Source: Pyrenula massariospora (lineage: Eukaryota > Ascomycota > Eurotiomycetes > Pyrenulales > Pyrenulaceae). Taken from it: a stretch of DNA of 64,000 bases. Location of the stretch: NCBI GenBank assembly GCA_021030905.1, contig JAGFMI010000019.1, positions 248,001 to 312,000 of the forward strand, given 5' to 3'. Position 1 is the first letter of the stretch; each line of letters opens with the position of its first letter. The notes below the pieces were generated by a model, which had not been told where the DNA came from, did not search any database, and was given only the letters and a program-made list of their open reading frames with translations. The position numbers and the translations under genes are program-made. Shown here piece by piece: positions 33,398-44,945 of this stretch.

Positions 33398-34190
33398 ATG
33401 AAGTTCAATCCTACCGCCTACCTTGCCGCTTTATCCATTCCACTGCTTACCGTTGCGGATGCCGTACCATGGGAGCGCATCGATAAGAACAACTCGGTGC
33501 TTCTGATCCTTGACCTTCAAGAGGGTCTCTACCAGCTTGCCCGTGACTTCGATCCATCTCTATACTACAACAATATGATTGCTCACGCCGCGCTGGGCAA
33601 CCTATTCGACATCCCCACAATCCTGACAACGTCAGCTCAAACTGGTCCCAACGGTCCCCTTCCTAAGGAGATTTTGGAAATGTACCCTGACGCACCGCTT
33701 ATCAGGCGACAAGGCGAGGTCGATGCCTGGGATAACGCCGAGTTCCGAGCCGCCGTCGCAGCCACCGGCAAGAAGCAGGTCATTGTCGCCGGCATCACGA
33801 CTGACGTATGCACTACATTTTTGGCGCTATCTCTACGAGCCGCGGGCTATTCGGTCTTTGCAAATGTGGAAGCCTCGGGCACTACGACTGGTTTGATCAG
33901 AGATGCTTCCAACTCGAGGATGCAGGCCGCTGGTGTCCAGCTCGTATCACTTTTTAGCGTTGTCTGCGATTTAATGAGGGATTGGAGGAACACTCCTGGC
34001 GCTGCGCAGGTAATTCCATGGCTGGACAAATATTACCCAGTGTACGGTACGTCAGAAGAAAATGGATATAAAGATTTTGCGACGGTCAAAAGCTAATAAA
34101 TCAGCAGGCCAGCTTGCTCGAGGACATGGCGCTGCTGTTATGAATGGAACGCTTATCCCAGGAGAGCAAGGGCTCTTGTCCGAAGTCTAA
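33398..34190 (+). CDS. Secreted isochorismatase-like (YcaC-type) hydrolase
   Basis: Exons 33398-34046 and 34108-34190 give 243 aa. The second exon replaces an accidental read-through ending at 34096 and yields the conserved C-terminus YGQLARGHGAAVMNGTLIP. The N-terminus MKFNPTAYLAALSIPLLTVA is a likely signal peptide cleaved after ADA. The cysteine-hydrolase core shows the catalytic Asp in VLLILDLQEGLY and the nucleophile Cys in VAGITTDVCTTFLALSLRAA. Where many isochorismatases have Lys, the segment IRRQGEVDAWDNAEFRAAV resembles the YcaC subgroup. The substrate is unknown. The secreted form hints at action on an extracellular small molecule, but that is inference. Confidence 0.87.
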
Positions 34191-34936
34191 TATATAGACA
34201 CCAGGTATTCCGTGAGCAAGATTGAGGAATGTGTCCCCTTTTGACGGAAGATAAGTGCGTTGGTGGAGTTGGTATGCAGTGAGGAGCAAGAAACAAACAG
34301 CGGCCATACCATTTCCTTCTTTTTTTGTTGCCCTTAACGATCCTTTGAATGTATTTGATGTAGAGCTGAGTAGCATGTATACGCGATCCCCTCAGTGAAA
34401 AATTATTCTTATTACCATTCCCGCCCCTGAATGCATCTCATCACATGCATCAAGTCCAAAAAGGGAAAAGTGCGGAATTGCTTGGCATTGGCGGAAGAAA
34501 ATTCTGGGTTACGAAGCACTTATCTAAGAGAATTGTCACCACCAGCTGAATTCCGCGGGACTTCGGAGCTAAGAAATCTTGTAGAGATGTCGCGGCTAGA
34601 CATGGAGACTCTGGTAAGACACAAAGAAATAAAGGAAGAAGTCTGGCCTCTCGCGCGTCTGAAATAAATCCAAGGGACAATAGCACCTCAAGATGTGCAG
34701 CTGAAGTGTTACTTGGGAGGCCGCCCGCTGTTTCCGGAGATCTTCGAGCTCGTTGTATCTACTCGTGGAATATTACTCGCGTAAGCGCCCACATCCCCAA
34801 CTTTTCCTCGTCAATTCTTCGCCAGACCCTTGTGCTGGAAATTTCACCTTTTTCCTGATCCCCGTACCTCCCCGGTGCTCTGTTCCCATCCAAATGAACG
34901 CTTCTTGCTTTCACCGGTATGATTTATCCTCCCAGG
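34191..34936. other. Intergenic before the Cas1-type gene
   Basis: No supportable gene. It should contain the promoter of the Cas1-type gene, whose 5' exon is not fully resolved. Confidence 0.5.
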
Positions 34937-37812
34937 ATGGAATTGAGATCTCGCGATTCGTCGCTAAGGTACGCACTATACAGCTTGGCTAAGGTGTATA
35001 TACTGGCCGTTTGTGGACGATATCTCTACGTTGGTAAAGATTTTCTTCGACTCAACTCAGGTATCTTCAGGCTACTTACAATCCCTAGACATCCCTCGCG
35101 ACCCTCACAAATGCGTTTCCCTGCAAACAACCGGAAATTGGCTAGGCGAGCAATCTGAGCCCTATGAGAAACTGCCAGACAATTCGTATAACGCTACTAG
35201 AGACTTCAAGAGCTGGAAATGGCAACCAGATGGCTGTTTGATTCATGAATACTGTGTCGCTGAGATCGAGGCGTGTGCGCAGTGTCGAGGTCTGGTGTTC
35301 GTAGGCGACTCAAGTATCAGGCAACTTTTCTGGGCTGTTGCACGCAAGCTGGACTATAAAAGGGAAGAAGAGGCGCGTTTGCATGCTAATTACTATCAAA
35401 ATCAGAGATTTAATCATGGCTGCGTTCGCTTGGATTTCATCTGGGACCCCTACCTCAATAGCTCGACCCTACACCATGAGCTTAGCTACCTCTCAAGAGA
35501 CCAGGAGTCATCTGATCCCGACGCTACTGTTCCAAATACCACTGCGCAGATAATCATTGGAGGAGGCTTGTGGTATGCCAGGAATCTCGGCGACCAAGGC
35601 CAGAGGGCATTCGAAGAAAGTATTGAGAACATCTTGACAACGATCCAGAGCAAGACATCCCGTCTGGACGGCAAAGCAATTGAGCCAGCCGAAAGAAATC
35701 TCAGACACCCCGAAGGAATCATTGTCGTTCCAGTTCCGGTACCTTACTATCCACGGCTCTCCGGATTGCGTGCCGAGACATTAACGCCGCAGAAGATATC
35801 CGCTATGAATGAATACTTGAACAAAAAATCTAGTGAGACAAAATTGCCGGTTCTGTGGAGCTTTACTCGCATGAGTTGGCATCGGCCCCTCGCGTATCAA
35901 GATAATGGTATCCACGTTATCGACAGCATTGCTACAAAACAAGCCGACGTGCTCCTCAATCTTAAATGTAATCGCGAAGCAAGGCTCCAAAATTACCCTT
36001 TCGATAAGTCATGCTGCTCTGGAGATCCTTCCATACGTTTTGGTCAAAGCCTGGTACTCGGTGTTGCGATCGCAATCTTGCTTTATGTGTCCATATGGCC
36101 CAAAAGTTTGAAGGACACCGTTCGCACTCGATCCTCTGACTCAGTTGCTTACTTTCGAGATGTTCCCCCGGGCCCGCAAATAATGCTGGCCTTGTCAGCA
36201 CTTGGACTCGCGATCTTCTACTGTTTTCTCGCAGACAGAACAAGTATATTCGACAAAGTGCAAAAGACCGCAAGCCAAAGGCATTTCATCTCAATAGTTG
36301 GACTCGTCTTTGTCTTTGGTCTGCTTACAGTACGGAACTCAGGAGTCAAGCTCACGCCATCGTCGAGAGAGCAATTCCGTCAAACTTTTCACGTAGCTTC
36401 TTCGCTGTCTCGGAGCCAGACGGACGAGTTGAAAGGATGGATGCAGCTGATACTCCTCGCGTACCATTATACAGGCATGTCACAAACGCTTTGGGTCTAC
36501 AAAGTCGTGCGGTTGATCATGGCTTCGTATCTCTTTCTCACTGGCTACAGAAACACGATCTATTTCCTTCAGACGAGAGATTTCACGTTGCACCAAGTTG
36601 CGTCGGTGCTCTTTCGCTTGAACCTTCTCAGCTGCATCCTTCCGTATGCGTTGGGAACTGACTATGATTTCTATTATTTCCCCGGCCTTTGTAGCTTATG
36701 GTTTCTAATAACATACGCAACAATCAAGATCGATTACACCGAAAGCGTCGGCCGCTTTACGCTCAAGATCATTGTATCAGCTCTGATTATGGGCAAAATA
36801 ATATTTAGGCCAGGTCTGATTGAGCTGGTAGCCAAGATACTAGCTGCGAGCTGCAAAATCCGTCTCTCTGCCCATGAGCTCCGCTTTCGTGTTACCCTTG
36901 ATTGCTACATTGTTTTTATCGGAATGCTATGCGGCATGCTGAACGTCAAACCTATTCACTCACGACTTGCGATTCGTTATAACAGGTTTTTAAAGAGAGC
37001 AGCAACGTTTCTCCGTGCCCTCTTAATTCTTGCGTCTCTTATTTGTCTCCCAAGTTACTTTTACTTCATCTCCCACTTCAGGGACAGACACGCATACAAC
37101 TGCTGGCATGCGATCATCTCTCCATTGCCCATCCTCTCCTATCTCGTTCTCCGCAATGCCACCCCCACACTTCGTCAACACCTCTCAGAATTCTTTGCCT
37201 GGTTCGGCCGCATATCCCTCGAGACATTTATCTTGCAACACCATATCTGGCTTGCCGCGGATGCGAAGGGGGTCCTCAGTCTCGGCTTATGGAATCGCAT
37301 ACCCAATCAAGGCCCAGCCGAGCGCATTGCCGAGTTTATGATCATCACGACGATTTTCATCTTCATCAGCTGGGAAGTCAACCAAGCAACAGCAGTCATC
37401 ACTCGTGCTATCATTGGACCGCAACCTCACATATCTACCTCGTTGGATCTCCGACTCCCGCTGACCGCGGATACCGCAAGTTACCAGCTCGGACTTGACG
37501 AGAAAAAAGTGAAAGTCATCCCGCCGTCAAAACAATACCTCCGGCGAACGTCAACGCCGTCGTTCACAGCGACCAACGGCCCCGCTTTAACTGCTCAGCG
37601 GAAAAGCATCTCTTCGTATCCTACCAACTCGAAAGGCCATAATTGCGACGCTATCGACAACCAGGCGATTCCAAAGTCTACACTGATTAAGAGATTGGGC
37701 ATCATACTCGCGGTAATGTGGATAATGAACTGGGTAAGTTCTGCATATCGTTACTCATGTCATCAATATTGCTTTCAACGTCTAACTTATAGTGCTACAG
37801 ACGTATGGCTGA
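34937..37812 (+). CDS. PC-esterase / Cas1p-type 10-TM polysaccharide O-acetyltransferase
   Basis: Cas1-type proteins O-acetylate cell-surface polysaccharides in the Golgi lumen. The main exon (about 35061 or 35071 to 37733) is certain. The final exon 37801-37812 adds TYG after a 67-bp intron with a CTAAC branch site. The lumenal N-terminal PC-esterase domain holds the GDS motif (GLVFVGDSSIRQLFWAVAR) and the D..H motif (YQDNGIHVIDS). It is followed by about ten hydrophobic spans of the Cas1_AcylT domain (for example MQLILLAYHYTGMSQTLWVY and FAWFGRISLETFILQHHIWL). The 5' end is open. ATG 34937 gives a plausible signal anchor (LAKVYILAVCGRYLYV) but needs a 37- or 67-bp intron. Another ATG at 34894 with a 91-bp intron would lack the anchor. 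About 950 aa. Confidence 0.8.
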
Positions 37813-38413
37813 GACGAGAAGAACCCGACCACTCATCTCTTGGGAACTCTTAGAGGATCTGTTTCTTACTCGAGCACATAATACAGCGCCTCGTAACCAA
37901 GGTGGTGTCCATTTTGTCGGCCACCAGCTATTCCATGAAAGCCAAATCTGCCCAGCATGCCTTGCATAAAGGTTTAAAAAAGCAACAGATAAGCACAAAT
38001 GTCAGAAATACCAGGCCAAGAAATTCGTATCTCCCCCTCAAGCTTGCCATCCCGTCGAGACTAGATCCCCTTTTCAAGTCTACATAGAGTAAATGTTCCA
38101 TAGACACCACGAGAAAAGCGTGTGAAGAATAAGAACAATAATTATCCATTCTTCTCGACCCATAGACTAAGACTAGAGCAACGCATTCTATTCTCGCACA
38201 GCAACGAATGCCAAATCCCACCCAACGGCCAAATACCAAGCCGTGCATCAACACTTCGATACCTTTTATTCAAAACAAGGCCAAGCATGGTACACTCTTG
38301 ACTCTTGACTCTCAACAGCCCACCCCAACCGTGTCAAAATACAACGGACCCAGCCACAGCCAGCCCACTTCATTATCAAAGAATGCCTTCCCTGTCCTCT
38401 TCGCACAAGCCAA
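37813..38413. other. Intergenic, tail-to-tail
   Basis: Separates the 3' ends of the Cas1-type gene and the laccase gene. No gene is seen. Confidence 0.5.
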
Positions 38414-40982
38414 TTAGATCCCTACCCACCGCCCAAGTCAGCACATCCCCATCAAACCCATCAAACCAATACACACACAAACAAACAAAGAACGGTGAGA
38501 AAGAAAAAAAACTCACCGCTCTCCAACCGATCAATCTCATGCGTCCTCCGCCACACCCTCCACCCCTCACACCCCTCCCTCACCCTCTCCATATTCTCCT
38601 CCCCCACCAACCACGTAATCTCCTCCCTCCTCTCCAGAATCTGCAATGCCAACCCACTCGACGCGTGCTACGCGATACTATCCCCCATCTGCGTCAGCCC
38701 CCAGTGTAACCCCCCAAACACCCCCCACCACAGCCAATCACAGAAATAGGATAGAAGACTTACTGGCAGTGAAACAGCCACCCCCCCGGATTATCCGTCC
38801 GGAACGCAATAACCAAATACCCCCCCAACGGCAGCATGACCGTATCCCTCCGCGGCGGGTTATCGTATTTCAGCCCTTCTAATCCGCTGATCGGGTCGTA
38901 GCTGGCGTTGTGCTGGGCGAGGACCGCAAAGTCGTGGCCGTGCAGGTGCATCGGGTGGGCGTCGGGGGCGGGAAAGCGGTGTTGGGGGTTGCGGGAACGG
39001 CCGGTTATTATTATGTATGCTACGGTGGGTTAGTGAGGGGGGGGGGGATAAGGGGGAAAGGGGGGGAGGGGGAAACGGTACCCCATTGGTTTTCATAGTC
39101 CATGTCGACGACGGCGATGTCCGGGTTGGAGAGGTATTCGGCGTCCCAGAGGTTGGTGATTGTGGGTTCGCTGAGGTCGAGCCTAGGTTCGCGTATGTGT
39201 TAGCAAGAGCCGATGGTATTGGGTTGCAGGCGAAAGAAGCTCACCAGATCGGCCGTTCCGCCAGCGCCCACCGATGAAAATCGCTATCATTAGGGAACAC
39301 AATGCCGGCTTCGAAGGTGTCCTCCCGCGCGTTGTTGACCGGGCGGCTGCCGACGGACCACGGCACGATGGGCACCAGGGACTCGTAGGGCTCGTCGCGA
39401 CAGCGGGTGTTGAGGCCGGTGTGCATGGTGGTGGTTGGGATGCCCTGGCTGCCCTCGTAGTGGAGGATGCCGAGCTCTTCGACGGGGTAGGTGATGTTGC
39501 CGCAGCCCTTGGAGAGGATGGTGCGGATCCAGAAATTGCCGTCGGTGTTGATTTGGTTTGTTTCGATGATTAGGCCGTATCTTTGGCCTGAGGGGGTTTT
39601 AGCGAGGTGGTACTCACTACTTGGAGGTCTTCACGTACCAATACCGATCTGCAGCGCTTTGGTGTTGTAAGGCTCGATCGGAATCATGTCCATCGAGATG
39701 ACTTTGATGATGTGATTATCAATGGTGAATGTGAAATGAGCGTCATTACTAGAAGACTTAGTCGAGTAATGGTGTAGCATGAGTCTCCGCTCACCTTCCA
39801 TTAACGACCCGGATCAGGACGCGTCTGCCCCTTGGGACAACCTTTTCAAAGTACGAGCCATCAGAGACACAGTCTCGAGGGCGAGGGTTGGCATTACATG
39901 GAGGATATAATCCTGAAGCCAGTTACAAGTATTCCAACAACGAATCCAAGCTACTGACCGTGTCCGTGGATCAAATTGGTGTCCGATGGAGGGTCTCCAG
40001 TACCCTCGAGCTCTTGAGGAAATACCGAAAAGGCGGACGCATGGACCCAATCAGTGAGGATAATCGGATCCCAAGATACATCCCAGTTGGCGCTTTGTGG
40101 ACCGTGAACAAGCAGAGGTCCGTGAAGACCGTTGGCATATTGCAGGGCGTAGTGGCTGTGATACCATGTTGTCCCATACTGACTCGCTCGGAAACGGTAG
40201 GTAAAGGAGTCGCCCGTTGCGATGGGACATTGAGTGACAGCTAAATGAGTGTAAGATTTTGACTTTGCTTTCGCTATGGTATGACGTACCGGTGGTCCCG
40301 TCAGCCCAATTGGTGTAAAGTTGCCGCAGCCCGTGCCAGTGAATCGCAGTTCCATTTTCCTCTATGAAGTTCGTTATATGAACGACAATCTCGTCTCCCC
40401 AGCAGGCTTGGATTAAGGGACCTGGGTAAGAGCCATTGAATACCTGGCCGTAAGGCTTCGCGTATCCGTCAGGGGACAGAGCAATTACTTCAGCATCGAG
40501 CCAATACTAGGAACACTGGTTAGCGCACGTAGCATGACATGATCGGGACCGGCCACCTCTCGAATAATGCCTGTAGGCATGTCTTCTTCGTATTGTGTAT
40601 GGACATTGTATTCCATGTTGAGAGAGCTCTCATCTCCTTCAGGACGAATCCAGCAATCACGACTGTTAGGACCGTAGCACGATTCCCAACCTTCGTACCC
40701 AGGATACTCGCAGAGAAATGGTTCACCATCTTGAGTTGTATCCCCGCTTGCATCTCCGTCTGCGTTTCCGTCTCCGTTTCCGTTTGCGCTTCCGTTCTCG
40801 TCTCCATCTACGTCGTTAGTCGGGTCTGATGGATCCTCTGCAAATCGAAATTTGACGTATCGATTGGGAACTGCGTTCAAGCTTTGTGTAGAGCGTGATG
40901 ATGGACGGGCGATAGCCTGAAATACGATGGATGGGATGACTGAGGCTAGAAAAAAGACTTTCAGAAGGGCCGGGAACCTCAT
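38414..40982 (-). CDS. Multicopper oxidase (ascomycete laccase family) with in-frame TAG near the C-terminus
   Basis: Ten exons fit one frame: 40982-40557, 40506-40290, 40240-39959, 39912-39795, 39748-39639, 39587-39245, 39182-39082, 39019-38764, 38677-38517 and 38421-38414 (674 codons). Laccases oxidise phenols with oxygen using four coppers. A signal peptide (MRFPALLKVFFLASVIPSIV) is followed by an Asp/Asn/Gly-rich insert, then Cu motifs IHWHG, WYHSHYALQYANGLHG and HPMHLHGHDFAVLA. The fourth motif reads HCHIA-stop-HASSGLALQI: TAG at 38670-38668 stands where Trp (TGG) is usual. Coding sequence and splice sites remain good afterwards, down to an ESGI end like the usual laccase tail. Translation as read gives about 620 aa lacking the T1 His, so this copy is probably inactive or a recent pseudogene unless the base is an error. 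Confidence 0.8.
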
Positions 40983-41360
40983 GGTGAGCGTGATAGTGAC
41001 GCGTGAAGCATACAGGTAATAATACACTCCAGAGACTATGCAGCAGAATCCAAACGAGGCTGCTCAAGAATACCTGTCGACAGAGAACCGAGAAAAGGAG
41101 CATGGTGAAAACAAGGCATCGCGAACATTGAAAGAGCATTTCGAAGCAAGAACGACCAAGGCACCATGGCAACGTGCTACCATCGGAGCTACTAGCGACA
41201 GCGACTGAAGGAAAGTGTCGTAAGCAAGCTAGAACTTGTCTTAAGCAATGGTGGATTCGATGTCACCGACACTAAAAACAGGAGCTTCATGTAATTAAAC
41301 TCCATATCGCGTTGCTTGAAATGCTAGTTAGTGGAAATGTAAGAGGAAGTGTTGAATACT
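40983..41360. promoter_or_regulatory. Laccase upstream region
   Basis: Short region between the laccase start and the 3' end of the next minus-strand gene. No specific site is recognised. Confidence 0.4.
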
Positions 41361-42228
41361 CTAGGCTGCCTTGCTGTAGATTCGGTCTACGTCCTCACCC
41401 TCAAAACAGTCTATTCCAGAACTCACCACCCCCTCGATGGCTACGGGAATTGATTCCTGGCCCTCAAGCAGGTCATACCATCCACGTTTATCGTCTCTAT
41501 CCAGCAATGCTGCAGCAACAGCGGCAACATCCGACCTTGGAATGCTGCCAAAAGACCGTGTCTTTCCAAGAGTCACTTTGCCAGTTGGAGAACTATCAGT
41601 CAGGCTACCTGGCCTCAGAATGATAGACTGAAACTTTTGGTCGCCCGTTTTACGTCGCTGTTCCGCCATAGCTGTGAGATATTCATCCGCTTCGACTTTA
41701 GCTTTGTGATAATGCGGCAGGACCTCATTGTTGACATGTTGTGCGCGCTTCCAGTCTTCATCCGTCCACCAAGGAGCGCGGTTTTTGCGACTACCAATGT
41801 AAGAGATCATTAGAAATTTGGTGACTGATGGCGTCGCTACTGAAGCCGCGATATAGTGCTTGGCAGAGTTCTGGTCAATGGCGTATGTCCGCTCCGATCC
41901 TCCTTTACCACCAGCACCTTCGATCTTTGGTGAGTAGTTGCACACGCGAGGCATAATGTCGCTCCTTACCTGCAGACCAAACAACAAAATCGGGCTTCAC
42001 TGTGTCAAGAACGGACTTTGCGTCCGAGTCATTTCTAACATCTTCCAAGCTGGAAACGAGAACATCAAGATTGCCCTTTTGGCCCTGGCTGGTTTTGAAG
42101 ATGTCATCGCGTTGAGCGGAATTGCGAATGACACTCACTACATCCCAGGACTTTGCGAGAAGAAGAGGTGTGAGGTGAAGCGAAACCTTGCCGTGGCCGC
42201 CGAGTAGTAGAACCCTTGGAGCAGCCAT
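41361..42228 (-). CDS. NAD(P)-binding Rossmann-fold protein (epimerase/atypical SDR type)
   Basis: Exons 42228-41970 and 41917-41361 give 271 aa. The start MAAPRVLLLGGHGKVSLHLT contains the nucleotide-binding GGxGxVS turn of atypical SDR proteins (NmrA/YwnB-like). After the 52-bp intron come YAIDQNSAKHYIAASVATPS, MISYIGSRKNRAPWW, a YHKAKVEAD segment with the YxxxK-like pair, and SIILRPGSLTDSSPTGKV typical of these proteins. There is no signal peptide and no membrane span. Such proteins act as oxidoreductases or redox-sensing regulators. The reaction cannot be told from the sequence. Confidence 0.85.
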
Positions 42229-43084
42229 GATGGTGAGATACCTTCGGACTAATGGCCACGAATCAGAGCCAACATCTATCACTTCCCAAGGCTCTTGGGA
42301 TAGTCAAGAGAGGAAGACGCATTCAATATGAGCCAGTGATGAGGCTTGAATCTCACGATAAATGACTTGATTCTGAGCCTCTCAAAGGGTAAGACAAAAG
42401 ACGGCGGTACGTCATTTTCAGCCATCGTGGTGTATTCCGGCGGCCCGGCCGGAATGACGCGGGAGCCTCGGGAGATATGGCTCTGAACGGATCTTTGACA
42501 GAGTTTAGTGGATGAAATCAGTCTGAATACCGCAAGGGCCGGACAAGACGGATTTGTCTTGGACGAATGCGTCGAGAAGGATTTCAGGTGACTGATCAAG
42601 AGTTTCTGAGGGAGACAAGGGTGACGATCAGCGCAAAACGCGTGGGGAAAAGGAGCTGCACTCGTGGCGTGTCGCTCCCGCCGTAGCCGCGCCGTTAAGC
42701 TTACTCTTATCTTGATCTCCCGAAACTTTTCTGGTGACAATTGTCAGCAGTCGGCTCCCTTTTCAGCTACACACTCCCTACAACTCTCTTCGCTTTTCTT
42801 TTCAGATGCAATCGAGCATCGAAATCTGTGAGAAGATCCATCTTCCAAAATCTCCCTTCTGAAAGTCTGTTTGTCGAGCTCGTGCAGGCTCCCTCTGCGA
42901 AGTCATTCCTTATCGCCTTATCGCTCCTCGCTGCCACATCTTTGGTAGTAACATACAGGCTTCGCTACCGCCTAAATTGCGCCCACGCATGTTATTCGTA
43001 TATCCGAAGACGGTGTCAAATCCAACTTGCTTCTACTAAAGATCCTAAATTTCCCACTCAAGAGCACGGACATCTTGTTTCACA
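42229..43084. promoter_or_regulatory. Divergent promoter of the SDR-like gene and PIS1
   Basis: 856 bp between two start codons on opposite strands. Two open frames inside (42279-42740 minus, 42741-43088 plus) are low-complexity and overlap the likely promoter, so I do not call them genes. Confidence 0.45.
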
Positions 43085-44100
43085 ATGAGCAGCGTACGAA
43101 CAAGGAGACAGCGGATAGAGGAGCCAGTGGAGGCCAACAACGAGGCGGAGGCGAATGGCTCCGTAAGACTCAACGGGTCGTTGAAAGAGAGCAAAGGCAA
43201 TGTTGAGGCTACGGAGAATATCTTCCTGTTCATACCAAATCTGATCGGTGAGGGCACACTCGGACTGAACATCAACGCCATGCGCTGACCTGAGCATCTT
43301 AGGCTATTCCCGAGTCGTCCTTGCCCTCTCATCCCTCTACTACATGCCTCTACACCCCCGGACCTGCAGTTTGCTTTACAGTATCTCCTGTCTCTTGGAT
43401 GCCCTTGACGGATATGCCGCGCGATATTACAACCAGTCAACCACGTTCGGCGGGGTTTTGGACATGGTTACAGATCGGTGCACGACCGCATGTCTACTCG
43501 TTTTCCTTAGCTCGGCTTTCCCTCGCTGGGCCATCATATTTCAAGGTCTGATTAGTCTCGATCTTGCTAGCCACTATATGCACATGTACGCCACACTGTC
43601 CATGGGGGGATCAGGCCAAAGTCACAAGAAGATCGACTCGAGCCGAAGCTGGATCCTGCACCTGTACTACACGAACCGAGTCAGTAACTTCTTTCAAGCC
43701 TTGCTCACTCGCTAACCATGCACAGACCGTGCTTTTCGTATTCTGCGCTCTCAACGAGCTCTTCTTCATAGCACTTTACCTTCTCTCCTTTTCGTCACCT
43801 CTTCTATCACCATCGCTCCTCGCCACTGATGCAGATGGAAAGTCGACCCAACCAGGAAGCCCGGCACATCCATCACCTTCAGCGGTGTTTGTCAATCCCT
43901 GGAGTGCAGGAGCTCTAGAAATGGCCCGAGCAAACAAGATGGACAGCACAGTTCCTTGGGTATTGACAGCCATATCAGCACCGGTCATGGCCGCGAAACA
44001 ATTTATCAACGTCATCCAGCTGGTGAAAGCCAGCCGATGGTTGGCCGAAGGAGATGTTGCCAACCGCCAACGCCAAGGACTCGGGAAAAAGAGCAACTAA
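43085..44100 (+). CDS. PIS1: Phosphatidylinositol synthase (CDP-diacylglycerol-inositol 3-phosphatidyltransferase)
   Basis: Pis1 makes phosphatidylinositol from CDP-diacylglycerol and myo-inositol in the ER membrane. Exons 43085-43247, 43303-43679 and 43726-44100 give 304 aa. The soluble N-terminus is Glu/Asn-rich. The membrane core starts ENIFLFIPNLIGYSRVVLAL. The CDP-alcohol phosphotransferase motif is complete: DG..AR in LDALDGYAARYY, then G...D...D in GGVLDMVTDR. Later come SLDLASHYMHMYATLSMGG and SHKKID, typical of the family. An insertion in the loop after FVFCALNELFFIALYLLSF is Ser/Pro-rich. The C-terminus ends in a basic tail (RQRQGLGKKSN). Confidence 0.95.
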
Positions 44101-44522
44101 ATGGCCGGGTTCTGAGCCCGTGTTCAACATTCATTTCTGTAGCAAATATTCAGAAGGCTATGCCATCAGATGTTTCGCATAGCTACGGAGTCCCAGGGCA
44201 TTTTTGGTAGCGGCCAGGAGCTGGGTGTACAATAAGAAGATTGATGGAACGATTGATGAACGGCCAAGAGATGGGCCCTTCATCTTGGACTTTGACTGTG
44301 ATGTAGTGCCTAGGACATAATGTATAATGCTGAGGCCAGCTGTATGAATGTCTTCCTTGACGGTGAATAATTCCCCGAGGCACATTGCCAAACCATGAAT
44401 TCGGCGAGCTTGCAGGACCAAGTCCAAAAGGCAACGTAAGACTAATTAGAGTCTAGTGGCACATATTTAGCAGGCGGAATTTCGCCTTGCCGACGCGTCA
44501 TTTGGTGTTGGGCGGAAAGTTC

Positions 44523-44566
44523 GCCTCAGGCTGACATAGGGGCCAGTTCTAAGAAACGTCGCCAAG
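44523..44566 (+). repeat. Diverged short repeat, copy 1
   Basis: CCTCAGGCTGA, then a G-rich spacer of about 16 nt, then AAGAAACGTCGCCAAGATG. The same order and near-identical spacing recurs at 53484-53531. The joint match is far better than chance for either block alone. Confidence 0.5.
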
Positions 44567-44708
44567 ATGGCAAATTTGCGCGCCAGGCTCCAGCAATTCA
44601 AGCATTGGGGTAATGGGCCTTACGGCTTGTCTGAATCGCATGAGCTTCGCCTTTTAGCACGTAGCACACCGATGAAGTTTAAGATCCTGCTGAACCCATT
44701 TGAGGCTG

Positions 44709-44790
44709 GGTGCCAGAAGTCATGGCGCATCCAATACACACCGGGCGGCCACCAGTGCTGACAATCAGATGCGGCACGACTTCTGACACC
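44709..44790. repeat. Imperfect inverted repeat (MITE-like hairpin)
   Basis: Two 23-nt arms (44709-44731 and 44768-44790) match as reverse complements at 20 of 23 positions around a 36-nt loop. The arm core is CAGAAGTCRTG. The same core forms the arms of a hairpin at 63244-63304, suggesting a small non-autonomous repeat family. Confidence 0.55.
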
Positions 44791-44945
44791 TAACCGTGCC
44801 AACCTCGCGTGCCTCGATTGCTGAGGTTAGAACGCCAAGCCGGTGACCTGGCCCGGCTCTGACTAAACTTCATTTGGCGCTGCCTCTTCTGGAACAAAAT
44901 TTTCTCCAGCCTTAGTTATTTCTCTAAATTCTCTACAACGACATC

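Larger units (their letters stand above)
44101..44945. other. Intergenic with repeat remnants
   Basis: Between PIS1 and the first accessory methyltransferase. It holds a short diverged repeat (44523-44566) and an 82-bp hairpin (44709-44790), both listed separately. No gene is seen. Confidence 0.5.

Noticed and set aside
33398-34096. Unspliced end of the isochorismatase-like gene
   Set aside because: Reading through GTACGT at 34047 gives a non-conserved tail; splicing to 34108 gives the conserved C-terminus.
42279-42740. 153-codon minus-strand open frame upstream of the SDR-like gene
   Set aside because: It is low-complexity, has no family resemblance, and lies in the promoter shared by two clear divergent genes.
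42741-43088. 115-codon plus-strand open frame just before PIS1
   Set aside because: It overlaps the PIS1 leader, lacks a convincing domain, and ends over the PIS1 start.
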